Source: Streptomyces sp. CA-278952 (GTDB taxonomy: Bacteria > Actinomycetota > Actinomycetes > Streptomycetales > Streptomycetaceae). From it: 64,000 nt of DNA. The stretch covers positions 6,793,501-6,857,500 of the forward strand of contig NZ_CP112880.1 of the NCBI RefSeq assembly GCF_028747205.1, given 5' to 3'. Position numbers and translations under genes: made by a program. The notes below the pieces were generated by a model. The model worked only from the letters and a program-made list of their open reading frames with translations. It did not search any database and was not told the origin of the DNA. How positions within the stretch are numbered: the first letter of the stretch is position 1; every line of letters begins with the position of its first letter. Positions 42,945-50,311 of this stretch are shown one piece after another.

Positions 42945-44249
42945 ATGCGGGGAACGGGAGTGGCGAGAAGGGCGTTCGTGCTGGGTGCGGCCGGACTGCT
43001 GGCGGCGATGACGTCGGCCGGTGACGCGGTCGCCTTTCCGGCGGGGAGGAGCAGGGGCGGCGGGCGGTTCGCGGAGCCGGGTCAGGTGCGCGGCATGTGG
43101 ATCGCCACGGTCGCCAACATCGACTGGCCGTCCAAGCCGGGGCTCACGGCGGCGCGGCAGGAGGCCGAGCTGCTCGCGTATCTGGACCGGGCGGTCGAGC
43201 TGCGGCTCAACACGGTGGTGTTCCAGGTCCGGCCGACCGCCGACGCCCTGTGGCCCTCGCCGCACGAGCCGTGGGCCGCCTGCCTCACCGGGACCCAGGG
43301 GAAGGACCCGGGCTGGGACCCGCTCGGCACGGCGGTGCGCGCGGCGCACGACCGGAGCCTGGAACTGCACGCCTGGTTCAACCCCTACCGGGTGGCGAAC
43401 CACACCGACCCCACCCGCCTCATCGCCTCCCACCCGGCCCGGCGGAACCCGAGCTGGGTCGTGCCGTACGGCGGGAAGCTCTACTACAACCCCGGGCTGC
43501 CGGAGGTCCGCCGCTTCGTCCAGGACGCGATGCTGCACGCCGTGCGGCGCTACGACATCGACGCGGTGCACTGGGACGACTACTTCTACCCGTACCCGGT
43601 GGCCGGTCAGGCCTTCGACGACGACGCGGAGTTCGAGCGGTACGGTGGCGGCTTCGCCGGCCGGGCGGCCTGGCGGCGCGACAACATCGACCGGCTCGTG
43701 CGCGAGACGGGGGAGCGGATCCGGCAGATCAAACCCCACGTCCGCTTCGGCGTCAGCCCCTTCGCGGTCTGGCGCAACGCTGCGACCGACCCGCTGGGTT
43801 CGGACACCCGGGCGGGCGTGCAGACCTACGACGATCTGTACGCCGACACCCGCAAGTGGGTCAAGGAGGGATGGATCGACTACATCTGCCCGCAGATCTA
43901 CTGGCACATCGGCCAGGCCGCCGCCGACTACGCGAAGGTCCTCGCCTGGTGGAGCCGGACCGTCCGGGGCACGGGCGTCGATCTGTACGTGGGTGAGGCG
44001 CTGTACAAGGCGGGTGACCCCGCCCAGGCGGAGGCCTGGCAGGACCCTGCGGAGCTCTCCCGGCACCTCACCCTCGCCCGGGACCACGCGGAGGTGGGCG
44101 GCCATGTCTTCTTCTCGGGGAAGAGCGTGATGGCGGACCGGATCGGCGCGATGCGACGCGTGGTGGCCGACCACTACACGGACCGGGCCCGGCTCTATCC
44201 GGACCGGGGCCGCACGTATCCGCACCGCGGTCGCCCTTCGGCGAGGTGA
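42945..44249 (+). CDS. Secreted GHL10-type glycoside hydrolase (YddW/DUF187 family)
   Basis: 434 residues from the ATG at 42945 with AGAGGTGG. The signal peptide has a twin Arg followed by AFVLGAAGLLAAMTSAGDAVA, compatible with Tat export. The hydrolase-like domain has the family blocks VRGMWIATVANIDWPS, LNTVVFQVRPTADALWPS, HAWFNPYRVANHTDPT, PEVRRFVQDAMLHAVRRYDIDAVHWDDYFYPYP, RFGVSPFAVWRN and IDYICPQIYWHIG. These TIM-barrel enzymes are related to peptidoglycan-acting hydrolases such as YddW/DigH, so cleavage of denuded glycan strands is a reasonable guess. The C-terminus has a short repeated RLYPDRGR/RTYPHRGR motif. Confidence 0.88.
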   Translation: MRGTGVARRAFVLGAAGLLAAMTSAGDAVAFPAGRSRGGGRFAEPGQVRGMWIATVANIDWPSKPGLTAARQEAELLAYLDRAVELRLNTVVFQVRPTADALWPSPHEPWAACLTGTQGKDPGWDPLGTAVRAAHDRSLELHAWFNPYRVANHTDPTRLIASHPARRNPSWVVPYGGKLYYNPGLPEVRRFVQDAMLHAVRRYDIDAVHWDDYFYPYPVAGQAFDDDAEFERYGGGFAGRAAWRRDNIDRLVRETGERIRQIKPHVRFGVSPFAVWRNAATDPLGSDTRAGVQTYDDLYADTRKWVKEGWIDYICPQIYWHIGQAAADYAKVLAWWSRTVRGTGVDLYVGEALYKAGDPAQAEAWQDPAELSRHLTLARDHAEVGGHVFFSGKSVMADRIGAMRRVVADHYTDRARLYPDRGRTYPHRGRPSAR

Positions 44250-44393
44250 TCAGCGTTACGGGTCCCGGGTCCCGGGACCGGTCTCCGGCGGGGCGCGCGG
44301 TAGTCGGGTCGGCCCGCGGGCCGGGGCACGGCTGAAGAGCGCGCAGTAGCCGGGCTTCGGTGTGCGAGCCCCGGCCGCGCGCGCCTCCTGCCG

Positions 44394-44597
44394 CTACCGC
44401 TCGTCCGTCGGCGCCTCCCTGTGCTGGACGACGCTGTCGGGGCCCGGTGACATCAGGTGTTCACGGCCGTCCTCGAAGCGGAGCCGGTACGGGGGAGCGC
44501 CCCCGTCGCCGAGCACCTCGATGATCTCGGCGACCCGGTCGTGCTGTCCCACGGTCCTGCCGTGCATCAGCAGCCGGTCGCCCGTGTGTGCCTCCAT
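44394..44597 (-). CDS. DUF1918 domain protein
   Basis: 67 residues: MEAHTGDRLLMHGRTVGQHDRVAEIIEVLG, PYRLRFEDGREHLMSPGPDSVVQH. This is the complete DUF1918 SH3-like module found throughout actinobacteria. GAGGAGG lies nine bases before the ATG. It sits 47 bases beyond the stop of the EamA gene on the same strand. Function unknown. Confidence 0.9.
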   Translation of the reverse strand: MEAHTGDRLLMHGRTVGQHDRVAEIIEVLGDGGAPPYRLRFEDGREHLMSPGPDSVVQHREAPTDER

Positions 44598-44644
44598 CGG
44601 GAGCGACCTCCTCACAGGGGGAGATGGTGTCTGTGTCGACAAGT

Positions 44645-45685
44645 CTATGACCGTACGCGCCGGGATTCCCCCGCTGCGCCGCGGCCGGCCCGCTGGGTGG
44701 CGGCGATGCAGACGAGCACGGCCACCGCCGCGACCGGAGCCGCGGCGGACATCTCCTCGCCGAGCAGGAGGAAGGACCACACGAGCGTCAGCAGCGGCTG
44801 GGCGAGCTGGAGCTGACTGGCCCGGGCGACACCGATCGCCGCCATGCCCCGGTACCAGACGTACAGTCCGAGGAAGGTCGACCCGGCGGCGACCCACACC
44901 AGGCCGAGGACGCCGTGGGCGTTCAGGTGCACGGGTTCGAGGGGCAGGGCCACCAGGGTGCCCGCCACCGCGAGCGGCAGGCACAGGACCAGGGCCCAGC
45001 CGATCACGTGCCATCCCGGCATCAGCCGGGCCAGCCGGCCGCCCTCGGTGTACCCGGCCGCACACACGAGCAGCGCGCCGAACAGGTACAGGTCGCCGGG
45101 GGCGAGAGCCCCGCCGCTCTGCTGCACGGTGAAGGCGATCACCACGGCGGCCCCGGCGAGAGCCGCGGTCCAGAACGTGCGCGAGGGGCGTTCCCCGGTG
45201 CGCAGGGACCCCAGCACCGCCGTGGTCAGCGGCAGCAGGCCCACGACCACGGCCGCGTGCGAGGTGGTGGAGGTCTGCAGCGCCAGCGTCGTCAGCAGCG
45301 GGAAGCCCACCACCACCCCGCCCCCGACGACCGCGAGCCCGGCCCAGTGCCGGCGTTCGGGCAGCGGGACGCGCGCGGCCAGCAGCACACTGCCCGCGAT
45401 CAGGGCGGCGAGCACGCTGCGCAGAGCGACCAGGGACCAGGGGCCGAAACTCTCCAGACCCCAGGCCGTGGCCGGGAAGGTGAGCGAGAACGCCACCACG
45501 CCGAGCCCGGCGAGCACGGTGCCGCTCCGGCCGGCCGAGGGCCCCGGCGCGGGACTGCTTCCCGACCCGTCCGCAGCCGAGGCAACGGCCGCTTCCGACG
45601 GGATCGCCGTAGCGGTCCGAGGGGTGCCGGCCGGCTCGGTAACCGCTATCGATGAAGGCGGGGTAGCGCTATTATCTGCTCTCAT
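44645..45685 (-). CDS. EamA/DMT family transporter
   Basis: 346 residues from the ATG at 45685, of which the first 55 are a low-complexity Ala/Ser/Pro stretch; ten helices in two EamA repeats follow (VLAGLGVVAFSLTFPATAWGLESFGPWSLVALRSVLAAL; WVAAGSTFLGLYVWYRGMAAIGVARASQLQLAQPLLTLVWSFLLLGE). A GTG at 45517 with GGAG upstream would give a 290-residue protein of normal DMT length and is a real alternative. Its start codon overlaps that of the divergent MocR gene on the opposite strand. MocR-type regulators often control such exporters. Confidence 0.88.
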   Translation of the reverse strand: MRADNSATPPSSIAVTEPAGTPRTATAIPSEAAVASAADGSGSSPAPGPSAGRSGTVLAGLGVVAFSLTFPATAWGLESFGPWSLVALRSVLAALIAGSVLLAARVPLPERRHWAGLAVVGGGVVVGFPLLTTLALQTSTTSHAAVVVGLLPLTTAVLGSLRTGERPSRTFWTAALAGAAVVIAFTVQQSGGALAPGDLYLFGALLVCAAGYTEGGRLARLMPGWHVIGWALVLCLPLAVAGTLVALPLEPVHLNAHGVLGLVWVAAGSTFLGLYVWYRGMAAIGVARASQLQLAQPLLTLVWSFLLLGEEMSAAAPVAAVAVLVCIAATQRAGRGAAGESRRVRS

Positions 45686-47138
45686 GAAAGAGCGTAGCAG
45701 CGTCGCCGAGCTGGTTACTTCCCTGAGAGTCGACCTCAACCGCTACTCTCCCGGTGGAAAGCTGCCGTCCAGTCGTGCACTCGTCGAGCGGTTCCGGGTC
45801 AGCCCCGTCACCGTCTCCCGCGCCATCGCCCAGCTCGCCGCCGAGGGGCTCGTCGTCACCCGCCCCGGCTCCGGCGCCTTCCGAGCGCATCCCCGCGTCG
45901 CCCTCCCCGCGCCGGGCGACACGTCCTGGCAGGAGGTGTCGCTGAGCGGCGACGGTGGACCCGAGGTGGTGCCGCGCACCGTGGACGCCTCCGGCGTGCT
46001 GGTCACCCTCGCCGCACCGCCGCCCGGCGTCATCGAGTTCAACGGCGGCTACCTCCACGCCTCCCTCCAGCCCGAGCGTGCGCTCTCCGCGGCCCTGGCC
46101 CGCGCGGGCCGCAGACCCGGCGCCTGGGGCCGCCCCCCGACGGACGGACTGCCCGAACTGCGTTCCTGGTTCGCCCGCGAGATCGGCCCCGCCGTCTCCG
46201 GCACCGACGTCCTGATCACCGCGGGTGGCCAGAGCGCCCTGGCCACCGCGCTGCGCGCGCTCGCCCCGCCCGGCGCCCCGGTCCTCGTGGAGTCGCCCAC
46301 CTACCCCGGGATGCTCGCCGCCGCCCGCGCCACCGGGCTGCGCCCCGTCCCCGTGCCGATGGACGCCGACGGGGTACGCCCCGAACTGCTCGCCGACGCC
46401 TTCCGGGCCACCGGCGCCCGGGTCTTCGTCAGCCAGCCGCTCTTCCACAACCCCACCGGGGCCACCCTCGCACCCGCCCGCCGCCCCGAGATCCTGGCCA
46501 TCGCCCGCGCGGCCGGGGCGTTCGTGGTCGAGGACGATTTCGCCCGCCGGCTCGTCCACGACGACGCCGGACCGCTTCCGGCGCCGCTGGCCGCCGACGA
46601 TCCCGACGGCGTCGTCGTCCACGTCTGCTCGCTCACCAAGGTCACCTCGCCCAGCCTGCGGGTCGGGGCCCTGGCCGCCCGCGGGCCGGTGCTGGAGCGC
46701 CTGCGGGCCATCCAGGTCGTCGACAGCTTCTTCGTACCCCGGCCGCTCCAGGAAGCCGCGCTGGAACTCGTCGGCTCCCCGTCCTGGGGCCGCCACCTCG
46801 CCGCCGTCGCCACCGAGCTGAGGCACCGCCGTACGGTCATGGCGGCGGCTCTCGGCGGCGAGCTGCCGGAACTCGCGCTGCCGCATCTCCCGGCGGGCGG
46901 CGGCAGCCTCTGGCTCCGGCTCCCGGGTGGCGGCGCGGGAACGGCCACCGACGAGCCGGCCGTCGTCTCGGCCGCCCTGCGCGCCTCCGTCGCCATCGCC
47001 CCCGGGCGGCCCTATTTCTGCGCCGAACCCCCGGCCGGCCACGTCCGTCTGAGCTTCGCCGCGGTCTCCGGGGCGGCCGAGATCGCGGAGGGCGTCCGCC
47101 GCCTCCGTACCGCCTTCGACGGGCTCCTGGGCGGCTGA
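45684..47138 (+). CDS. MocR-type regulator (GntR HTH plus aminotransferase domain)
   Basis: 484 residues. The GntR winged helix (VAELVTSLRVDLNRYSPGGKLPSSRALVERFRVSPVTVSRAIAQLAAEGLVVTRPGSGAF) is joined to a fold-I aminotransferase-like domain (LITAGGQSALATALRALAPPGAPVLVESPTYPGMLAAAR; FHNPTGATL; VEDDFARRL; HVCSLTKVTSPSLRVGAL, with the PLP lysine in LTKVTSP). Such proteins sense PLP or PLP adducts. The -10-like TATTAT (45670-45675) is eight bases before the ATG, suggesting a leaderless mRNA, and direct GCTAT repeats nearby may be its operator. Confidence 0.92.
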   Translation: MKERSSVAELVTSLRVDLNRYSPGGKLPSSRALVERFRVSPVTVSRAIAQLAAEGLVVTRPGSGAFRAHPRVALPAPGDTSWQEVSLSGDGGPEVVPRTVDASGVLVTLAAPPPGVIEFNGGYLHASLQPERALSAALARAGRRPGAWGRPPTDGLPELRSWFAREIGPAVSGTDVLITAGGQSALATALRALAPPGAPVLVESPTYPGMLAAARATGLRPVPVPMDADGVRPELLADAFRATGARVFVSQPLFHNPTGATLAPARRPEILAIARAAGAFVVEDDFARRLVHDDAGPLPAPLAADDPDGVVVHVCSLTKVTSPSLRVGALAARGPVLERLRAIQVVDSFFVPRPLQEAALELVGSPSWGRHLAAVATELRHRRTVMAAALGGELPELALPHLPAGGGSLWLRLPGGGAGTATDEPAVVSAALRASVAIAPGRPYFCAEPPAGHVRLSFAAVSGAAEIAEGVRRLRTAFDGLLGG

Positions 47139-47201
47139 CGCGGCGCGCCCCGACGTGCGCGCCCTCTTGACCAAACAGGCGTTCGGCCCCACGATCCCGC
47201 C

Positions 47202-47780
47202 ATGACGCTTCGGGTCTCCCTGGTCGCAGCGGCGCGCAGCTCCTCCCGGCTGGCCGAACGCTTCGACGACGACCGGCCGCTCGACCAGGCCGGCTGGCAC
47301 GAGGTGCAGCTCGTCGCCCACACGCTCGTGCCGCTCGGCGCCGCCGCCGAGCTGCGCTACTGCTCGCCCACTCCGCGCAGCCGTGCCACCGGGGACGCCC
47401 TCGGATTCGCGCCGATGGCGCAACCGGCCCTGCGCGACTGGGACATGGGCCGCTGGCGTGGGCTGACGCTGGGCGAGGTCACCGCCCGGGAACCGGCCGC
47501 CGTGGACCACTGGCTGGCGGACCCGCGCAGCGCGCCGCACGGCGGCGAGTCGATGCTCGGCTTCATCGGGCGGGTCGGCGGCTGGCTGGACACCCGCCCC
47601 GCCGCCGACGGCCTCGTCGTCGCGGTCGCCGAACCCGCCGTGGTCCGGGCCGCCCTCGTCTACGCCCTGAACGCCCCGCCCTCCGCGTACTGGAACGTCG
47701 ACGTCCGTCCGCTGTCCACCATCACGCTGACCGGCCTGCCGGGCCGCTGGAGCCTGAGCCTGGAAGCGGGTATCCGCTGA
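47202..47780 (+). CDS. Histidine-phosphatase-fold protein lacking catalytic residues
   Basis: 192 residues with the overall phosphoglycerate-mutase-like pattern: LVAAARSSSRLAERFDDDRPLDQAGWHEVQLVAHTL, LRYCSPTPRSRATGDAL, LRDWDMGRWRGLTLGEV, HGGESMLGFIGRVGGWL and VVAVAEPAVVRAALVYAL. The signature RHG, which carries the phospho-accepting His, is replaced by AAA (residues 9-11), and the second catalytic His (SHGG-type) by EPA. The fold is intact and the change is not a frameshift, so this is probably a pseudo-phosphatase with a binding or regulatory role. It lies 63 bases after the MocR gene on the same strand. Confidence 0.82.
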   Translation: MTLRVSLVAAARSSSRLAERFDDDRPLDQAGWHEVQLVAHTLVPLGAAAELRYCSPTPRSRATGDALGFAPMAQPALRDWDMGRWRGLTLGEVTAREPAAVDHWLADPRSAPHGGESMLGFIGRVGGWLDTRPAADGLVVAVAEPAVVRAALVYALNAPPSAYWNVDVRPLSTITLTGLPGRWSLSLEAGIR

Positions 47781-48113
47781 CCGGGGCGGGACCGGGGAAG
47801 CCCAGAGGCCCCGGGGTGCTGCCCCTTCCCGCTGGTCCGACCAGTCGGTATGTCGCCGGGTCATCCGGTTCCGCCGCCGGACCCGCGCCCGCGACGAGGG
47901 AAGCCCCCGTGCCGCAGCTCCACGGTCACCGCGACGACCGGTACACAACCGGACGGGCTCCCGGCTCGCCGACGACCCGCGCAAGACGGCCCTGGTGGAC
48001 GCCGTCTACGCGGCCCACGGGGAGACCACCGGGAGGTGGGCGGAACAGGGCGTCCCACGCGCCGACCCAACCCGGGTTTCACCTGCGGTTGCCAGGAATG
48101 TGAGGATGTCACC
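47781..48113 (+). other. 333-bp region before the cyclophilin gene
   Basis: No gene is firmly supported. One frame ending in a TGA at 48115-48117 reads protein-like ([22 protein letters not shown], about 47959-48024) but lacks a good start and ribosome site; the earliest GTG in frame is 47995. It may be a remnant of a small gene. No clear promoter was identified. Confidence 0.35.
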
Positions 48114-48611
48114 ATGACAACCAAGGTTTACTTCGACATCACCATCGACGACGCGCCCGCAGGGCGGATCACGTTCGACCTGTTCGACGACGTCGTCCCC
48201 AAGACGGCGGAGAACTTCCGCGCGCTCGCCACCGGCGAGAAGGGCTTCGGCTACGCCGGCTCGTCCTTCCACCGCGTCATCACGGACTTCATGCTCCAGG
48301 GCGGCGACTTCACCCGCGGTGACGGCACCGGCGGCAAGAGCATCTACGGCGAGAAGTTCGCCGACGAGAACTTCACGCTCAAGCACGACCGTGTGGGCCT
48401 GCTCTCGATGGCCAACGCCGGGAAGAACACCAACGGTTCGCAGTTCTTCATCACCACGGTGCTCACCCCGTGGCTGGACGGCAAGCACGTGGTCTTCGGT
48501 AAGGTCGCCGACGACGACAGCATGGCCCTGGTCCGCAAGATCGAGGCGCTCGGCTCCTCCAGCGGCAAGACCCGCGCCAAGGTCACCATCGACAAGTCCG
48601 GCGTTCTCTGA
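48114..48611 (+). CDS. Peptidyl-prolyl cis-trans isomerase, cyclophilin type
   Basis: 165 residues, the length of a single-domain cyclophilin. [59 protein letters not shown] (catalytic Arg in FHR), [20 protein letters not shown] and [14 protein letters not shown] are the family blocks. There is no signal peptide, so it acts in the cytoplasm on proline isomerisation during folding. GAGG lies at proper distance from the ATG; a GTG two codons earlier is possible. Confidence 0.96.
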   Translation: MTTKVYFDITIDDAPAGRITFDLFDDVVPKTAENFRALATGEKGFGYAGSSFHRVITDFMLQGGDFTRGDGTGGKSIYGEKFADENFTLKHDRVGLLSMANAGKNTNGSQFFITTVLTPWLDGKHVVFGKVADDDSMALVRKIEALGSSSGKTRAKVTIDKSGVL

Positions 48612-48809
48612 CCGGTCCGATAACCCGATGGGCCCGTGGCGGGGCCGTCCCACCGACGTACGCGTCGCGGGGCGGAACCCGGCCGCGGGCCCGTGGCGTG
48701 CCGCTGGCGGTTTCCCGGCAACCGGCCGAGACGATCCACCGTGCGGTGGACCTGGGCCAGCTCCCTCAGGGACGGGGCTGTCGGCCCTGACACCAGGCGC
48801 GTTCGACCG

Positions 48810-48884
48810 CCGGGCTGCTGATGCCCGGGCTGCTGATGCCCTGATTACTGATACCCGGGTTACTGATGACCGGGTTACTCCTGG
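48810..48884. repeat. 15-bp tandem repeat, five copies
   Basis: Five units of 15 bp (CCGGGCTGCTGATGC, the same again, CCTGATTACTGATAC, CCGGGTTACTGATGA, CCGGGTTACTCCTGG) run head to tail. The last unit contains the stop codon of the DUF5997 gene on the minus strand, so copy-number change could alter the 3' end of its mRNA but not the protein. Confidence 0.85.
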
Positions 48885-49273
48885 CCGGACTGCGCGGCCC
48901 GCTCGGCGTTGCGCTCCTTGATCCGGGCGGTCTCCTTGCGCACCTCGGCCTGTGTGGCGCGCTCCTTCTGGAGCCACTCGGGCATCTCGTCCTTCAGCGC
49001 GTCGATCTGCTCGGTGGTGAGCGCCTCGGCGATCCCGCCGCGGGCGAGCCCCGCGATGGAGATGCCGAGCTTCGCGGCGACGACCGGGCGGGGGTGCGGG
49101 CCGGTGCGGCGCAGCTCCACCAGCCAGGCGGGCGGGTCGGTCTGGAGGGCGTTGAGCTCGGTGCGCGAGACGGCACCCTCCTGGAACTCGGCGGGGGTGG
49201 CCTGGAGGTACACACCCAGCTTCTTCGCCGCCGTGGCGGGCTTCATGGTCTGGGCGGTCTTGTGCGACGTCAT
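48875..49273 (-). CDS. DUF5997 family protein
   Basis: 132 residues: MTSHKTAQTMKPATAAKKLGVYLQATPAEFQEG at the start, then PPAWLVELRRTGPHPRPVVAAKLGISIAGLARGG, and a charged helical tail (EWLQKERATQAEVRKETARIKERNAERAAQ). This is a conserved actinobacterial family of unknown function. The ATG at 49273 is used; the frame is open to 49348. It is divergent from the LysR-like substrate-domain gene, 58 bases away, a pairing that is common in Streptomyces. It ends inside a 15-bp tandem repeat array. Confidence 0.87.
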   Translation of the reverse strand: MTSHKTAQTMKPATAAKKLGVYLQATPAEFQEGAVSRTELNALQTDPPAWLVELRRTGPHPRPVVAAKLGISIAGLARGGIAEALTTEQIDALKDEMPEWLQKERATQAEVRKETARIKERNAERAAQSGQE

Positions 49274-49331
49274 GGGTCCAGGGTATCGACCATGGGACAT
49301 ACCTCCGACCACCTGCCGGTAGCCTGGTTCC

Positions 49332-50132
49332 GTGACAGGCTCGGACATCCCCTCATCCTTCAGGCTCGCCTACGTTCCCGGCGTGACGCCCACCAAGTGG
49401 GTGAGGGTCTGGCACGAGCGGCTGCCCCACACCTCGCTGGAACTCGTCCAGGCCACCGCGGCCGAGGCACCCGAGCTGCTGGCGGACGGCGGCGCCGACG
49501 CCGGTCTCGTACGGCTCCCGGTCGACCGGGACGTCCTGAGCGCGATCCCCCTCTACACCGAGACGACCGTCGTCGTGATCCCCAAGGACCACGTCGCGAC
49601 CGCCGCGGAGGAGGTGTCGCTCGCCGAGCTGTCCGACGAGATCGTGCTGCACCCGCTGGACGACCTCCTCGCCTGGGAGACCCTGCCCGGACGCCCCGCC
49701 GTCGAGCGCCCGGCGACCACGGCGGACGCGATCGAGCTGGTGGCGGCGGGCGTGGGGGTCCTCCTCGTCCCGCAGTCCCTGGCCCGCCTCCACCACCGCA
49801 AGGACCTCACCTACCGTCCGGTCCCGGAAGCCCCCGAGTCACGCGTCGCCCTGTCATGGCCCGAGGCGGAGACCACCCCCGACCTGGTGGAGGAGTTCAT
49901 CGGGATCGTCCGGGGGCGCACCGTCAACAGCACCCGTGGCCGCGCGGCCGCCCCGCCGCGTCCGGCGAAGGACAAGGCCAAGGACAAAGCCAAGGACAAC
50001 AAGGGCAAGCGGGCGGGGGAGCGCGGCGGCGCCGGAGGCGCCCGGAACAGGTCCGCGGCGGGCAGGAAGCCCCAGTCGGGCGGCCGGACCGGCGGCCAGG
50101 GCGGCAAGCGCGGAAAGCCGCGGGGCCGTTAG
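49332..50132 (+). CDS. LysR-type substrate-binding domain protein without HTH, basic C-terminal tail
   Basis: 266 residues. Residues 8-200 form a LysR effector fold (FRLAYVPGVTPTKWVRVWHERLP, ADAGLVRLPVDRDVLSAIPLYTETTVVVIPKDH, IELVAAGVGVLLVPQSLARLHHRKDLTYRPVPEAPESRVALSW), but there is no helix-turn-helix. After residue 205 comes a 60-residue Lys/Arg/Gly-rich tail with DKAKDKAKDNKGK and GGRTGGQGGKRGK, likely disordered and able to bind nucleic acid. TAGCCT ends exactly six bases before the GTG, so the mRNA is probably leaderless. It is divergent from DUF5997. It may regulate through the tail or act as a small-molecule-binding partner. Confidence 0.85.
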   Translation: MTGSDIPSSFRLAYVPGVTPTKWVRVWHERLPHTSLELVQATAAEAPELLADGGADAGLVRLPVDRDVLSAIPLYTETTVVVIPKDHVATAAEEVSLAELSDEIVLHPLDDLLAWETLPGRPAVERPATTADAIELVAAGVGVLLVPQSLARLHHRKDLTYRPVPEAPESRVALSWPEAETTPDLVEEFIGIVRGRTVNSTRGRAAAPPRPAKDKAKDKAKDNKGKRAGERGGAGGARNRSAAGRKPQSGGRTGGQGGKRGKPRGR

Positions 50133-50188
50133 GGCCTCTCGTTCGGATCATGTCGGGCTCGCGGGGCCCCGGCACGCGACCACGCTCC

Positions 50189-50222
50189 CTGATCCGACCT
50201 GATCCCTGATCCGACCTGATCC
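50189..50222. repeat. 17-bp perfect tandem duplication
   Basis: CTGATCCGACCTGATCC is present twice in direct succession (50189-50205, 50206-50222), upstream of the membrane protein gene at 50312. Each unit itself contains two TGATCC half-repeats. Confidence 0.8.
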
Positions 50223-50311
50223 AAACGGAAGCCCCTGGCCCGCGTGGCATCCGGATTCGCCCCGTGAACGCCACCACACGCCGGTTGTCTCGTTGATGGA
50301 ACAACCGCCGT

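Noticed and set aside
43021..44130. Long alternative frame inside the GHL10 hydrolase gene
   Set aside because: Its translation is Arg/Thr/Pro-rich without any family feature, a typical shifted shadow.
47995..48117. Small frame ending at the cyclophilin start ([13 protein letters not shown])
   Set aside because: No ribosome site or convincing start; kept only as a note in the intergenic entry.
48810..48884. Possible CRISPR-like array (also at 52714-52803)
   Set aside because: The units are directly adjacent without spacers and no cas genes are present; these are simple tandem repeats.
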